Shown in pieces: positions 9,196 to 17,189 of a stretch of 64,000 nucleotides of DNA. Positions within the stretch are counted from its first letter, which is position 1. Each line of letters opens with the position of its first letter. This DNA is from Ornithoclostridium sp949298505 (GTDB taxonomy: Bacteria > Bacillota > Clostridia > Christensenellales > UBA3700), in the NCBI GenBank assembly GCA_949298505.1, contig CASFWW010000020.1:23555-87554 (forward strand), in the 5' to 3' direction. Position numbers and translations under genes: made by a program. Below the pieces are notes generated by a model, which was not told the origin of the DNA, made no database searches, and saw nothing but the letters and a program-made list of their open reading frames with translations.

Positions 9196-10599
9196 TTATT
9201 CTTTGTCTTTTGCGGCAAGTTTCTGACCCATGATGACGCCCATCACGGAAGCCATCATAAGTCCTCTCGTCCAGCCGCTGCTGTCGCCCAGGCAATGCAA
9301 CCCCTTTATGCTCGTGTTGAAGTCCTCGTCCATCTTGACCTTGTTGGAATAGAACTTGAGCTCGGGCGAATAAAGCAACGTTTCCGCCGCCGCGAAGCCG
9401 GGAACGACCTCGTCCACCGCCTGAATGAAGTTGATGATGTTTATCATCGCGCGGTAAGGCATCGCCGCCGTGATGTCGCCCGCTACCGCGTCCGGAAGCG
9501 TGGGACGGACGTTGCTTCTCGCCAGTTCTTTCTGCCACGTTCTCTTGCCGTCTATAATGTCGCCGTATCTCTGCACGAGTATGTGTCCCGCTCCCAGCAT
9601 ATTGGTAAGTTCGCCTATCTTCTGAGCGTACGCTATCGGCTGATTGAACGGTTCCGAGAAGTTGTGAGAGCAAAGTATCGCCAGGTTGGTATTGGGCGAT
9701 TTCAGCTCTTTATAGCTGTGTCCGTTGACGACGGCGAGGTCGTTGTCGTAGTTTTCCTGGCTTACGAAACCGCCGGGATTCTGACAGAAGGTACGCACCT
9801 TGTTCTTGAACGGCTTCGGATATCCGATGAGTTTGGATTCGTAAAGAACGCGGTTGACCTTTTCCATGACCTCGTTCCTCACCTCTACTCTGACGCCGAT
9901 ATCGACGGTACCCGGCTGGTGCATTATGTTGTGTTCAGCACACAGGTGTTCGAGCCAGTCCGCGCCGCGCCTGCCCGTCGCGATGACGGTGTTTTTCGCG
10001 CGTATCTCTTCGACTTTTTTGCCGTTGTCTATGATAACGCCGCAGCACTTATCGCCCTCTAAGATAATGTTTTCGCACTGGTAGCCGAAAAGTATTTCTA
10101 CGCCGTTTTTGAGAAGATACTGTTCGATGGCGTAATATATCTGCTGAGCCTTTTCCGTACCCAGATGGCGTATCGGACAATCGACAAGTTTAAGCCCCGC
10201 CTTTATAGCGCGCTTTCTTATCTCCTTTACCTCTTCGTCCTGACCTATGCCCTCAACGTGCGTGTCGGCGCCGAATTCGAGATAAATTTTATCCGTATAC
10301 TCGATCATGCTCTGCGCATAGTCCTCACCGATGAGTTCGGGAAGCGAACCGCCGACCTCGTGGCTGAGCGAAAGCTTGCCGTCCGAGAACGCGCCCGCAC
10401 CGCTGAATCCCGTAGTGATATGGCAGTACGGCTTGCAATTCACGCATATGTTTGTCTTTGCCTTCGGGCAACGGCGCTTTTCGATCGCTACGCCCTTTTC
10501 GACTATGAGTATCGAGCCTTTATAGTTGTGGCGGATCATCTCTATCGCGGTGAATATTCCCGCGGGACCCGCGCCGATGATTACGGTATCGTATTTCAT
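9196..10599 (-). CDS. FAD-dependent oxidoreductase of the COG2509 type
   Basis: 467 residues. The start at 10599 is set by AAAGGAG; the open frame runs 25 codons further, but without a ribosome binding site. The N-terminus is a classic FAD dinucleotide fold, DTVIIGAGPAGI. It is followed by a Cys-rich segment (CPKAKTNICVNCKPYC) and GFSGAGAFSDGKL, a combination I know from uncharacterised FAD-dependent dehydrogenases of Firmicutes. The C-terminal segment LGDSSGWTRGLMMASVMG is the second FAD contact and ends close to the last residue. Cytoplasmic; the substrate is unknown. The Cys cluster could bind a metal centre or be redox active. Confidence 0.85.
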   Translation of the reverse strand: MKYDTVIIGAGPAGIFTAIEMIRHNYKGSILIVEKGVAIEKRRCPKAKTNICVNCKPYCHITTGFSGAGAFSDGKLSLSHEVGGSLPELIGEDYAQSMIEYTDKIYLEFGADTHVEGIGQDEEVKEIRKRAIKAGLKLVDCPIRHLGTEKAQQIYYAIEQYLLKNGVEILFGYQCENIILEGDKCCGVIIDNGKKVEEIRAKNTVIATGRRGADWLEHLCAEHNIMHQPGTVDIGVRVEVRNEVMEKVNRVLYESKLIGYPKPFKNKVRTFCQNPGGFVSQENYDNDLAVVNGHSYKELKSPNTNLAILCSHNFSEPFNQPIAYAQKIGELTNMLGAGHILVQRYGDIIDGKRTWQKELARSNVRPTLPDAVAGDITAAMPYRAMINIINFIQAVDEVVPGFAAAETLLYSPELKFYSNKVKMDEDFNTSIKGLHCLGDSSGWTRGLMMASVMGVIMGQKLAAKDKE

Positions 10600-10908
10600 T
10601 TCCTTCTCCTTTACTTCTTTTCTGTCGGCTACTGCGGATATACTTCGCACCCCGCCGACACTCTTGTATATCACGGCTTTTTCCTGCCCGTGTTTATTAT
10701 CTCGTGTTTTTCCGGCATTTCCTTTTCTTCTCTGCGATAACGGATACGGCTTTTTCGCCGTTTATCCGCTTCAATGCCGTTGAGCAATCTTCCCTCACGG
10801 TATACGGTCGCGTTTCCCTGTTTGCCGTATGCCCGCCCGGTATAGCAAAACGCGCGTATAAAAAGCCGCGCCTTACGGCACGGCGCAACTTACGCTTTAA
10901 AAGCGTTA
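10600..10908. other. intergenic region between upp and the flavoprotein gene
   Basis: 309 bases. It holds the upp terminator at 10860-10884, and its left part must hold the flavoprotein promoter, which I could not define with confidence. Nothing else is supported. Confidence 0.5.
10860..10884 (-). terminator. intrinsic terminator of upp
   Basis: Read on the minus strand, GCCGTGCC and GGCGCGGC pair (one G-U) around GTAA and are followed by TTTTTA. Confidence 0.8.
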
Positions 10909-11547
10909 TTACTTCGTGCCGAACAGTCTGTCGCCCGCGTCGCCGAGTCCGGGCAGTATGTAACAATGTTCGTTGAGCGTGCGGTCGAGGGTGGAAACGT
11001 AGACCTTTACGTCGGGGTTCGCTTCAGCGACCTTTTCCACGCCCTGCGGCGCCGCGATTATGGACATAAGTCTTATCGTCTTTACCCCGCGCTGTCTTAA
11101 AAACTCTATCGCCGCGTTTGCCGATCCGCCCGTCGCCAACATCGGGTCGAGAAGCGTGACCTGCATATTCTCTATTCCCTGCGGCAATTTGCAGTAGTAT
11201 TCATGCGGTTCCATAGTCTCTTCGTCGCGGTACAGACCGATATGCCCCACTTTAGCGAGCGGGAAAATCTTCTGCACGCCGCTGACCATACCCAGTCCCG
11301 CGCGCAGTATCGGAACGATAGCTATCTTCCTTTCCTGCACGATCTGCTGAGTGCATACTTCGAGCGGCGTTTCGACTTCGACCTCTTTTGTCGGCGCGTC
11401 CTTGAACGCCTCGTAAGTCATCAGCATCGTAATTTCCTCGACAAGCTCTCTGAACTCTTTAGTGCCCGTGTTCTTGTCGCGGAGTATCGCTATCTTGTGT
11501 CTTATAAGCGGATGATCGAATATCGTTACGTTGGGGTAATTTTTCAT
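10909..11547 (-). CDS. upp: uracil phosphoribosyltransferase
   Basis: Pyrimidine salvage enzyme: uracil + PRPP to UMP. 212 residues, typical length. The whole chain matches the family: the N-terminal DHPLIRHKIAILRDKNT, the flexible loop region, the PRPP-binding LLDPMLATGGSA segment and the C-terminal DAGDRLFGTK, which is the usual uracil-binding end. The start has GGAGATACTT before ATG. The gene is monocistronic with a sigma-A promoter at 11575-11603 and its own terminator. Divergent from pepF. Confidence 0.98.
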   Translation of the reverse strand: MKNYPNVTIFDHPLIRHKIAILRDKNTGTKEFRELVEEITMLMTYEAFKDAPTKEVEVETPLEVCTQQIVQERKIAIVPILRAGLGMVSGVQKIFPLAKVGHIGLYRDEETMEPHEYYCKLPQGIENMQVTLLDPMLATGGSANAAIEFLRQRGVKTIRLMSIIAAPQGVEKVAEANPDVKVYVSTLDRTLNEHCYILPGLGDAGDRLFGTK

Positions 11548-11574
11548 AAGTATCTCCTTTTTCCGTCCTTATCT

Positions 11575-11603
11575 ATTATCTTATTTTTTGCGCCGGTTGT
11601 CAA
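11575..11603 (-). promoter_or_regulatory. promoter of upp
   Basis: On the minus strand TTGACA, 17 bases, GATAAT. It is 28 bases upstream of the start codon. Confidence 0.8.
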
Positions 11604-11668
11604 TACTTAATTTCAGACGCAGGCACACGGCTGTATATACGAAACATTTAGTCTTGCTCAGTTTCCCG

Positions 11669-11697
11669 TTGATATTTGCGCCGCGCGGTGGTATGAT
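11669..11697 (+). promoter_or_regulatory. promoter of pepF
   Basis: TTGATA (11669-11674), 17 bases, TATGAT (11692-11697), 30 bases before the start codon. Confidence 0.75.
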
Positions 11698-11726
11698 AAT
11701 AAAGATAATATTTAAAGAGGTATTTT

Positions 11727-13433
11727 ATGGATTTCAAAAAATATGAAAACGTAAAGATCAAAGATCTTCCCTACGAACGTTATACCATCGAGCAGGCAAA
11801 AGAGAGTTTCAACAAATTCTTCACCGCGGCTGAAAACGCGAAAAGCGCCGACGATATATTAGCGGCGCGCGAAAAGTACGTGCTTAAAGCGAAAAACTCG
11901 TTCGGCACCGCGTCGTCTCTTGCAAACGCCCGCTTCACGCAGAATACGCGCGACGAGTTTTACGACGGCGAAGTAACTTATTACGACGAAGTCTCCCCCG
12001 CTTTCAGCGGACTTTACGTAAAATACGTGGACGTAATGCTGTCCTCTCCCTTCCGCAAAGAGCTGGAAGAAAAACTGGGAAAAGTACTTTACCGTACTTT
12101 CGAATTCGAAAAGGCGTCCTATAACGACATCATAGAAGAGGACGTAAAACAGGAAAACGCTTATTCGACAGAATACGTAAAGCTGCTGTCCACCGTCGAA
12201 TGCGATTTCCGGGGCGAGAAAAAACCGCTGTCATATGTCAGAGGTTTCCTCGAAGACAAGGACAGAAACGTAAGAAAAGCCGCCGCGGAAAGCATAGGTA
12301 AAGCCATGCAGGCTCACTCAGAAGAATTCGACGACGTATTCGACCGTCTCGTCAAAGTAAGAGACAAGATGGCAAAGAAGATGGGCTATAAGAATTTTAC
12401 CGAGCTGGGCTATTACCGCATGGGAAGAATCGACTACGACCGCGAAGCGGTGGAAAAGTTCCGCGAAAACGTAGTTTCCGCGATAACCCCCGTCGTTAAG
12501 GATATGAAAAAACAGGTAGCCGAAAAACTGGGTATAGACGATATAAAATTCTATGACGACGCCGTTTACTCAAAAGACGAGGTGCCCACGCGCGACTGCT
12601 CTGTGGAAGAATTCTTTAACCGCGCGGAAGAGATGTATTCCGATATGGACAAAGACCTCTCCGCGCTGTTTACGCGCATGGTCAACGAAGAAGCCTTTGA
12701 CGTTATCCCGAGAGACGGCAAGACGGGCGGCGGTTACTGCACGACATTCGAGGACTTCGGCAAAATATTCATTCTCGCAAATTTCAACGGCGCGAGCGGC
12801 GATATAGACGTTATTACGCACGAATTCGGACACGCGGTCGCGATGAATTACGCGATGCAGAAGAACGGCGACGAGCTGGGCATAGGCGGCTGTGAGACCG
12901 CGGAGTGCCACTCTATGAGCATGGAGTTCATAGCGTGGCCGTATATGGATAAATTCTTCGGCAGCTTAGCTTCCGCATACCGCAGAAAGCACCTTTCTGA
13001 CGCGCTGACCTTTATCCCGTACGGCTGTATCGTCGACGAATTCCAGCATGAAGTCTACGATCACCCTGAAATGACTCCCGCAGAAAGAAACGCGCTGTAT
13101 TTAAGACTTTCAAAAAAATACCGCCCCTACCTCTCTTACGACGGAATCCCCTATCTTGAAAATGGCACGCGCTGGCAGTTCCAGGCGCACATTTTCGAAA
13201 GCCCGTTCTACTATATAGACTACTGCCTCGCTGAGACTGTCGCGCTCGGCTTCCTCGCGCTGTCGCGCAAGGACTATAAGCTCGCGCTTGAAAAGTATAA
13301 GGAGATGTGCAAGACGGGCGGCGAAAAGTTCTTCTCCGAAATGGTAAAGACGGCAGGCATTTCCTACCCGTTCGGCGACGGAACTCTGAACGCCCTCGCG
13401 GACGATATGAAAGAGGTGCTCTCAACGCTTTAA
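11727..13433 (+). CDS. M3 family oligoendopeptidase (PepF/thimet-like)
   Basis: 568-residue zinc metallopeptidase that cleaves short peptides in the cytoplasm. The zinc site is HEFGH at residues 365-369 (ITHEFGHAVAMNYA), with the third ligand expected in the ETAECHSMSMEF segment about 25 residues later, as in family M3. The N-terminal half is the long helical PepF-type cap. There is no signal peptide. AAAGAGG precedes the ATG. Own promoter and terminator. The M3B group to which it belongs is common in Clostridia. Confidence 0.93.
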   Translation: MDFKKYENVKIKDLPYERYTIEQAKESFNKFFTAAENAKSADDILAAREKYVLKAKNSFGTASSLANARFTQNTRDEFYDGEVTYYDEVSPAFSGLYVKYVDVMLSSPFRKELEEKLGKVLYRTFEFEKASYNDIIEEDVKQENAYSTEYVKLLSTVECDFRGEKKPLSYVRGFLEDKDRNVRKAAAESIGKAMQAHSEEFDDVFDRLVKVRDKMAKKMGYKNFTELGYYRMGRIDYDREAVEKFRENVVSAITPVVKDMKKQVAEKLGIDDIKFYDDAVYSKDEVPTRDCSVEEFFNRAEEMYSDMDKDLSALFTRMVNEEAFDVIPRDGKTGGGYCTTFEDFGKIFILANFNGASGDIDVITHEFGHAVAMNYAMQKNGDELGIGGCETAECHSMSMEFIAWPYMDKFFGSLASAYRRKHLSDALTFIPYGCIVDEFQHEVYDHPEMTPAERNALYLRLSKKYRPYLSYDGIPYLENGTRWQFQAHIFESPFYYIDYCLAETVALGFLALSRKDYKLALEKYKEMCKTGGEKFFSEMVKTAGISYPFGDGTLNALADDMKEVLSTL

Positions 13434-13518
13434 GACAAGCGGGGTCAAAGCAAACAAACGCGCTTTATGCAAACCGCAAAGCGCAAAAGCTATAAAGAAA
13501 ATAATAAGCTTAACAAAC

Positions 13519-13548
13519 ACGGGCAGGAAATTTCCTGCCCGTTGTTTT
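13519..13548 (+). terminator. intrinsic terminator of pepF
   Basis: A 24-base perfect palindrome (ACGGGCAGGAAA and its complement) followed by TGTTTTTG. It may also serve the convergent lipoprotein gene. Confidence 0.85.
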
Positions 13549-13570
13549 TGCTTTTTATTTAAAACAGCTC

Positions 13571-14245
13571 TCAGTCGACGGAAGGGAGAACGATCTCATC
13601 AACCTCTCCGAAATCGTAGAAGATAAAGGTTTCTATCGCTTCTTCGTCGCCTGTTTTATAATCCGCAAAAGCACAGAGCTTGCCGTCCTTGATTTTGAAT
13701 ATGCAGTAAAAGTTGTCGATCTCACAGAAATAACCTTGTTTTTCTTCGTTCCATATCAGTTCGTATTCGTCGCCGCTTTGCATACGCAAATACGTGTCGA
13801 CAGCTTGGATTATTTCATGATACAAATTGCCGACAGGAACAAACCAATCTTCTTTCTGCCACTTTCCGTCTCCGTCGTAAGTTATACGATAGTTGCCGTT
13901 TTCGTCAGAGTATTCATAAACGAACAACTCTTTTTTCCACTTTTTCGATTCGCCTTCGAGATTTGTCCTCGTCTCTACGTACCTCTTTCTGCCGCCGCAG
14001 ATTTCGCTTATGATACAGCTATGGTAACCGAGATCCTCCGTCTCGCTTTTAACGCGATAATTTAATACGTCTTCAGCTTCCGACAGAATATTCTGCCAGT
14101 CTTCCTGCGTTATCTTATCAGAGACCATCTCGTCGAACGTCAGATCTGCATCGGGAATTTCCGCCCACACTACATCGCACGATATGAGCGCACCCGACAA
14201 AGCGACAAGCAATAACGCCGCAACGATAAATAAAAACTTTTTCAT
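13571..14245 (-). CDS. lipoprotein, unknown function
   Basis: 224 residues from the ATG at 14245, which has GGAGGGAG upstream; the open frame extends 11 codons further without support. Signal peptide MKKFLFIVAALLLVALSG followed by lipobox LISC. The mature part is acidic and rich in Tyr, Glu and Asp, with alternating strands (FVYEYSDENGNYRITYDG and similar), which looks like a beta-sandwich envelope protein. No family recognised. Promoter at 14267-14295. Confidence 0.75.
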   Translation of the reverse strand: MKKFLFIVAALLLVALSGALISCDVVWAEIPDADLTFDEMVSDKITQEDWQNILSEAEDVLNYRVKSETEDLGYHSCIISEICGGRKRYVETRTNLEGESKKWKKELFVYEYSDENGNYRITYDGDGKWQKEDWFVPVGNLYHEIIQAVDTYLRMQSGDEYELIWNEEKQGYFCEIDNFYCIFKIKDGKLCAFADYKTGDEEAIETFIFYDFGEVDEIVLPSVD

Positions 14246-14266
14246 AACTGCTCCCTCCTCGGTTTT

Positions 14267-14295
14267 ACGATATATCAAAAAGAGAATTCTGTCAA
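14267..14295 (-). promoter_or_regulatory. promoter of the 13.6-kb lipoprotein gene
   Basis: On the minus strand TTGACA, 17 bases, TATCGT. Confidence 0.6.
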
Positions 14296-14352
14296 TACCC
14301 CTCTCCCGCCCCTTCCTTAAGTAAAGCTATGATTTCCGCACGAAAAAACCAC

Positions 14353-14380
14353 AAAAAAACGGCTCCCTTTCGGAAGCCGT
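14353..14380 (-). terminator. intrinsic terminator of rpsF-ssb-rpsR
   Basis: Minus strand: ACGGCTTCC, loop GAAA, GGGAGCCGT, then seven T. Clear end of the ribosomal operon. Confidence 0.9.
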
Positions 14381-14401
14381 TAATTTTGTCCTTATACGTT
14401 A

Positions 14402-14650
14402 TTACTCTGCAACGTAGGGAAGCAGAGCCATAACTCTCGCACGCTTGATAGCCTCTGCGAGAAGTCTCTGGTGCTTTGCGCAAACGCCGCTCATACGTCT
14501 GGGAACGATCTTGCCCTTTTCGGTGATGAACTTACGCAGTTTTGCAACGTCCTTGTAATCGATCTCGGTAGCCTTGTCTACGCAGAAGGTGCAGACCTTT
14601 TTGCGGGGAGCCTTTCTTGCCGGTCTCTTAACAACTTTTTCTTCGCTCAT
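14402..14650 (-). CDS. rpsR: 30S ribosomal protein S18
   Basis: 82 residues. S18 binds S6 on the platform of the small subunit. The core KIVPRRMSGVCAKHQRLL and the C-terminal Arg/Lys helix are unmistakable. It is the zinc-binding type, with VCTFC near residue 20 and VCAKH further on. Last gene of the rpsF-ssb-rpsR operon. Confidence 0.97.
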   Translation of the reverse strand: MSEEKVVKRPARKAPRKKVCTFCVDKATEIDYKDVAKLRKFITEKGKIVPRRMSGVCAKHQRLLAEAIKRARVMALLPYVAE

Positions 14651-14668
14651 TTTTATATCTCCTTATAA

Positions 14669-15079
14669 TCAGAATGGTAAATTGTCGTCGGACGGCTCGA
14701 CCTCTTCAAGCTTGGTCACGTCCGAACGCGAGGATCTGCTCTGCTGAGGAGAGTCCTCTCTGCTGCCCGACGGAGAAGAAAGGAATTCAACCTCGTCGGC
14801 GGTAACTTCGACCGAAGTGCGCTTAGCGCCGTCGTTACCTTCGTAGTTGCGGATCTGGATGGAGCCTACGACTCCTACTTTTCTGCCCTTGCTGAGCGAT
14901 TTAGCGCAGCTTTCTGCGATACCTCTCCACGTGATAACGTTGAAATAATCGGCCTCGTTATTCTCTTTGCTGAATCTTCTGTTGACCGCAATCGAGAACC
15001 TGCAATAGCTTACGCCGCTGGGGGTCGTACCGCTTTCAGGGTCTCTGGTAAGATTGCCGATAAGAATGATCTTGTTCAT
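14669..15079 (-). CDS. ssb: single-stranded DNA-binding protein
   Basis: 136 residues. Covers ssDNA in replication and repair. The N-terminal ~105 residues form the OB fold (MNKIILIGNLTRDPE..., then ITWRGIAESCAKSLSKG). A Ser/Arg-rich linker leads to the acidic tail ending in SDDNLPF, the docking peptide for partner proteins. It sits between rpsF and rpsR as in most Firmicutes. Confidence 0.97.
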   Translation of the reverse strand: MNKIILIGNLTRDPESGTTPSGVSYCRFSIAVNRRFSKENNEADYFNVITWRGIAESCAKSLSKGRKVGVVGSIQIRNYEGNDGAKRTSVEVTADEVEFLSSPSGSREDSPQQSRSSRSDVTKLEEVEPSDDNLPF

Positions 15080-15091
15080 AAATCCTCCTTA

Positions 15092-15373
15092 TTACTTGCG
15101 GACTATCATAAGTCTGACGATCTCGTCAACGATACGGCCGAGACGGGTGATTTCCGCGGGAACGCTCGCAGGAGCGTTGAACGTGGTCAACACGTAGTAG
15201 CCTTCGTTCTTGAAGTTGATCGGATAAGCAAACTTACGGGTGCCCCACTTGTCCAGGCTGACTATTTCGCCGCCCGCACCGGTAACAACCGCTTCGATCC
15301 TGTCGATAACAGCCTGCTTGCCTTCTTCAGTCACGTCGTTGTCGATGATGTACAAAAGCTCGTACTTGTTCAT
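15092..15373 (-). CDS. rpsF: 30S ribosomal protein S6
   Basis: 93 residues. N-terminal MNKYELLYIIDNDVTEE and the central KWGTRKFAYPI segment identify S6. First gene of the operon, with AAAGGAGG upstream. The operon probably self-regulates through S6:S18 binding to its leader, as known in other bacteria. Confidence 0.97.
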   Translation of the reverse strand: MNKYELLYIIDNDVTEEGKQAVIDRIEAVVTGAGGEIVSLDKWGTRKFAYPINFKNEGYYVLTTFNAPASVPAEITRLGRIVDEIVRLMIVRK

Positions 15374-15397
15374 AGAAACCTCCTTTTGGTCTGATGT

Positions 15398-15416
15398 CTT
15401 CCCGTCTCAGGGGAAG
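15398..15416 (-). promoter_or_regulatory. leader hairpin of rpsF, candidate S6:S18 site
   Basis: CTTCCC and GGGAAG pair around a 7-base loop, between promoter and rpsF start. Position and size suit the known S6:S18 autoregulatory leader, but I cannot confirm the conserved bulge by eye. Confidence 0.35.
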
Positions 15417-15452
15417 CAAGGATTTTGAAAATATATTCAAAATTGCTAATAT

Positions 15453-15481
15453 ACTATAGCACATAGTATTTTTTAAGTAAA
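15453..15481 (-). promoter_or_regulatory. promoter of rpsF-ssb-rpsR
   Basis: Minus strand TTTACT, 17 bases, TATAGT. Confidence 0.7.
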
Positions 15482-15510
15482 GCGATTTAAAGCGTTTGCC
15501 CGCAAAATTT

Positions 15511-16161
15511 TTATTCTTCTTTGTCGTGTCCGGCATCGTCTGACGGCGCGTTTTGGAGATTTTCGCCCATTTCAGCGCGTTTTTCTTTCTTTCCGTTTTC
15601 AGGGAACGGGCACATTCCCGCCTTTCTCGCCGCCGGGATAAGCACCTTTGTAAGAGGCGGAAACAGAAGCGGAAAAACTATAAGGTTGCAGACTATCTGA
15701 ACGATATAAAACACCGCGCCCCTTGCGTAGATTATAGAAAAACGGTACCAGAACCTGTCGAAAAAGCCGCTGAAAAGCCCCGTATCGACCAAAGAGGTCT
15801 GCACTCCGAAAAGAGTCGTCATCACCGCCGCGATCAGCGTAATTATCCACCTGTTTTTTACTTTCAGGCGCGCTGAAAGCATAAAGACCAGCGCGACCGC
15901 GGGCCAGTGGATGAAATAAGATATCACCCACGGACCCACGCCGAATATCGCAGTCTCTATACCGCAGAATACAAGCGCAGCTACCACCCCGCCCGCGCCG
16001 AGACAATAACCGTACACGGCGCAAAGAAGGGTCACGCCTTCTACGTTGGGCACAGCGTTGAGCGCAAACTTGACCGCCTCGATCGTCGCGGCGGCAAGCG
16101 CCGTCAAAGCTATCTGTCGGGTAAGCATTCTGCCCGCTTTTAAAAATCTCTGCTTTTCCAA
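15511..16161 (-). CDS. ECF transporter S component, probable cobalamin-specific (CbrT-like)
   Basis: 216 residues with about six hydrophobic segments, typical of the substrate-binding S subunit of energy-coupling factor vitamin importers. Segments such as ALNAVPNVEGVTLLCAVYG and GPWVISYFIHW resemble the CbrT type of S component. The C-terminal ~35 residues are charged and cytoplasmic. It would need the shared EcfA/EcfA'/EcfT module, not present here. The start is TTG at 16161, or ATG at 16128; neither has a good ribosome binding site, so translation may be coupled to the gene 27 bases upstream. Both lie downstream of a cobalamin riboswitch, which argues for vitamin B12 as substrate (inference). 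Confidence 0.75.
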   Translation of the reverse strand: MEKQRFLKAGRMLTRQIALTALAAATIEAVKFALNAVPNVEGVTLLCAVYGYCLGAGGVVAALVFCGIETAIFGVGPWVISYFIHWPAVALVFMLSARLKVKNRWIITLIAAVMTTLFGVQTSLVDTGLFSGFFDRFWYRFSIIYARGAVFYIVQIVCNLIVFPLLFPPLTKVLIPAARKAGMCPFPENGKKEKRAEMGENLQNAPSDDAGHDKEE

Positions 16162-16188
16162 TTTCCCGATAAAAGACTTAAAGTCTCA

Positions 16189-16668
16189 TCAATAACTGTC
16201 CACTCTTATAAGGATGATGCAATTCTCTTCAACGCTCATCTGAGATATTCCTACGCCTGACGACGTAAGGCTTGCGCCTTCGTATTCGATAGTAGTAGCA
16301 TATGCATCCACGCCCTTATCCTTTTCGACGGACGTAAACAGTCTTACGTATTCGTTCGCCTCGGTGGGCTGAACGCAACCGATGGAAGTGAGATATTTGC
16401 CATAGCTGCTTTCTTCCCAGCTTACGCTGACGCCGTGATTGCCGACCAGCTGCATTATCGCGGCTTCGCCGTTGAGCTGTCCTTCGAGAAGCGCAATGTC
16501 TATCGTATAGACCTGAGCTTCGCCCTCTTTGGGCATAAGCACAACTTTAAAAGTACCTTCCTGAGCCGCGGGGGTCTTTTCGTCGTCTGTGCAAGCCGCG
16601 AACGCGAATACGAGGCTGAGCGCGAGCACGACGGTAAGAACTACCGCTAAAATTTTCTTTTTATTCAT
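16189..16668 (-). CDS. DUF4430 (transcobalamin-like) lipoprotein
   Basis: 159 residues. Signal peptide with lipobox FAAC (Cys 26), so it is anchored on the outer face. The mature part follows the DUF4430 pattern: strands after the linker, SSYGKYLTSIGCV in the middle and a C-terminal EENCIILIRVDSY strand. DUF4430 is related to the C-terminal domain of transcobalamin. First gene behind the cobalamin riboswitch, followed by an ECF S component. Together they suggest that this protein captures cobalamin and hands it to the S component. That role is inferred from context only. Confidence 0.75.
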   Translation of the reverse strand: MNKKKILAVVLTVVLALSLVFAFAACTDDEKTPAAQEGTFKVVLMPKEGEAQVYTIDIALLEGQLNGEAAIMQLVGNHGVSVSWEESSYGKYLTSIGCVQPTEANEYVRLFTSVEKDKGVDAYATTIEYEGASLTSSGVGISQMSVEENCIILIRVDSY

Positions 16669-16839
16669 AAATACTCCTTTTCCACTTACGGCAATTTTAC
16701 GCCGCGCGGTAAATTTTATTGCAATTTAAAACGCCGTTATAACGCTTTTTGAGTAAACAAGCCTTTTTCGCGCGGTTTTCAACGTAAAACGCGCGTTTAC
16801 TCGTCCGTGTGTTTCAAAAGGCGTATCCGCAAAAGATCG

Positions 16840-16870
16840 GAAAGAAAAGAAAAGCCGCTTTAAAGGCGGC
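16840..16870 (-). terminator. riboswitch-controlled terminator
   Basis: Minus strand GCCGC, short loop, GCGGC, then TTTTCTTTTCTTT. It lies between the cobalamin aptamer and the first gene, so it is the likely expression platform. Confidence 0.65.
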
Positions 16871-16954
16871 GGAAAACAAAGCAAGCTGCGGCGCGTATCG
16901 CGTGCGCCGTGAAAGCCCGTGAATCTCCCTCCGAAATTCCGCTTGTACTCTTTG

Positions 16955-17130
16955 TCGGCAGGTCTCCTGACTTACGGCAAAATTCTGCGCCTTCCCCTTT
17001 TCAAGTGGCATAATGCAAAACCTTAGCGCCGCTGACAGTAGCGGGGGCTGTACGGGTCTTTCACCCGTTTCCCTTTTAATGACCGCCGCGCGGTCAACCT
17101 GACAAAGCCTGTTCCCCTTGCGGGTATCGT
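16955..17130 (-). ncRNA. cobalamin (AdoCbl-type) riboswitch
   Basis: Read on the minus strand, the leader contains the classical conserved blocks in order: AAAAGGGAA followed by a CGGGTGAAAGACCCGT hairpin, CAGCCCCCGCTACTGT, ATGCCACT (the B12 box region) and AAGTCAGGAGACCTGCC. It sits between a promoter and a terminator upstream of the DUF4430 lipoprotein and the ECF S component. B12 binding should turn these genes off. Confidence 0.95.
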
Positions 17131-17136
17131 GAATAT

Positions 17137-17165
17137 ATTATATCAACCGTTCCTCGTTTTGACAA
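17137..17165 (-). promoter_or_regulatory. promoter of the B12 cassette
   Basis: Minus strand TTGTCA, 17 bases, TATAAT, just before the riboswitch. Confidence 0.8.
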
Positions 17166-17189
17166 GCGTTGATACCGAATGATGCAAAT

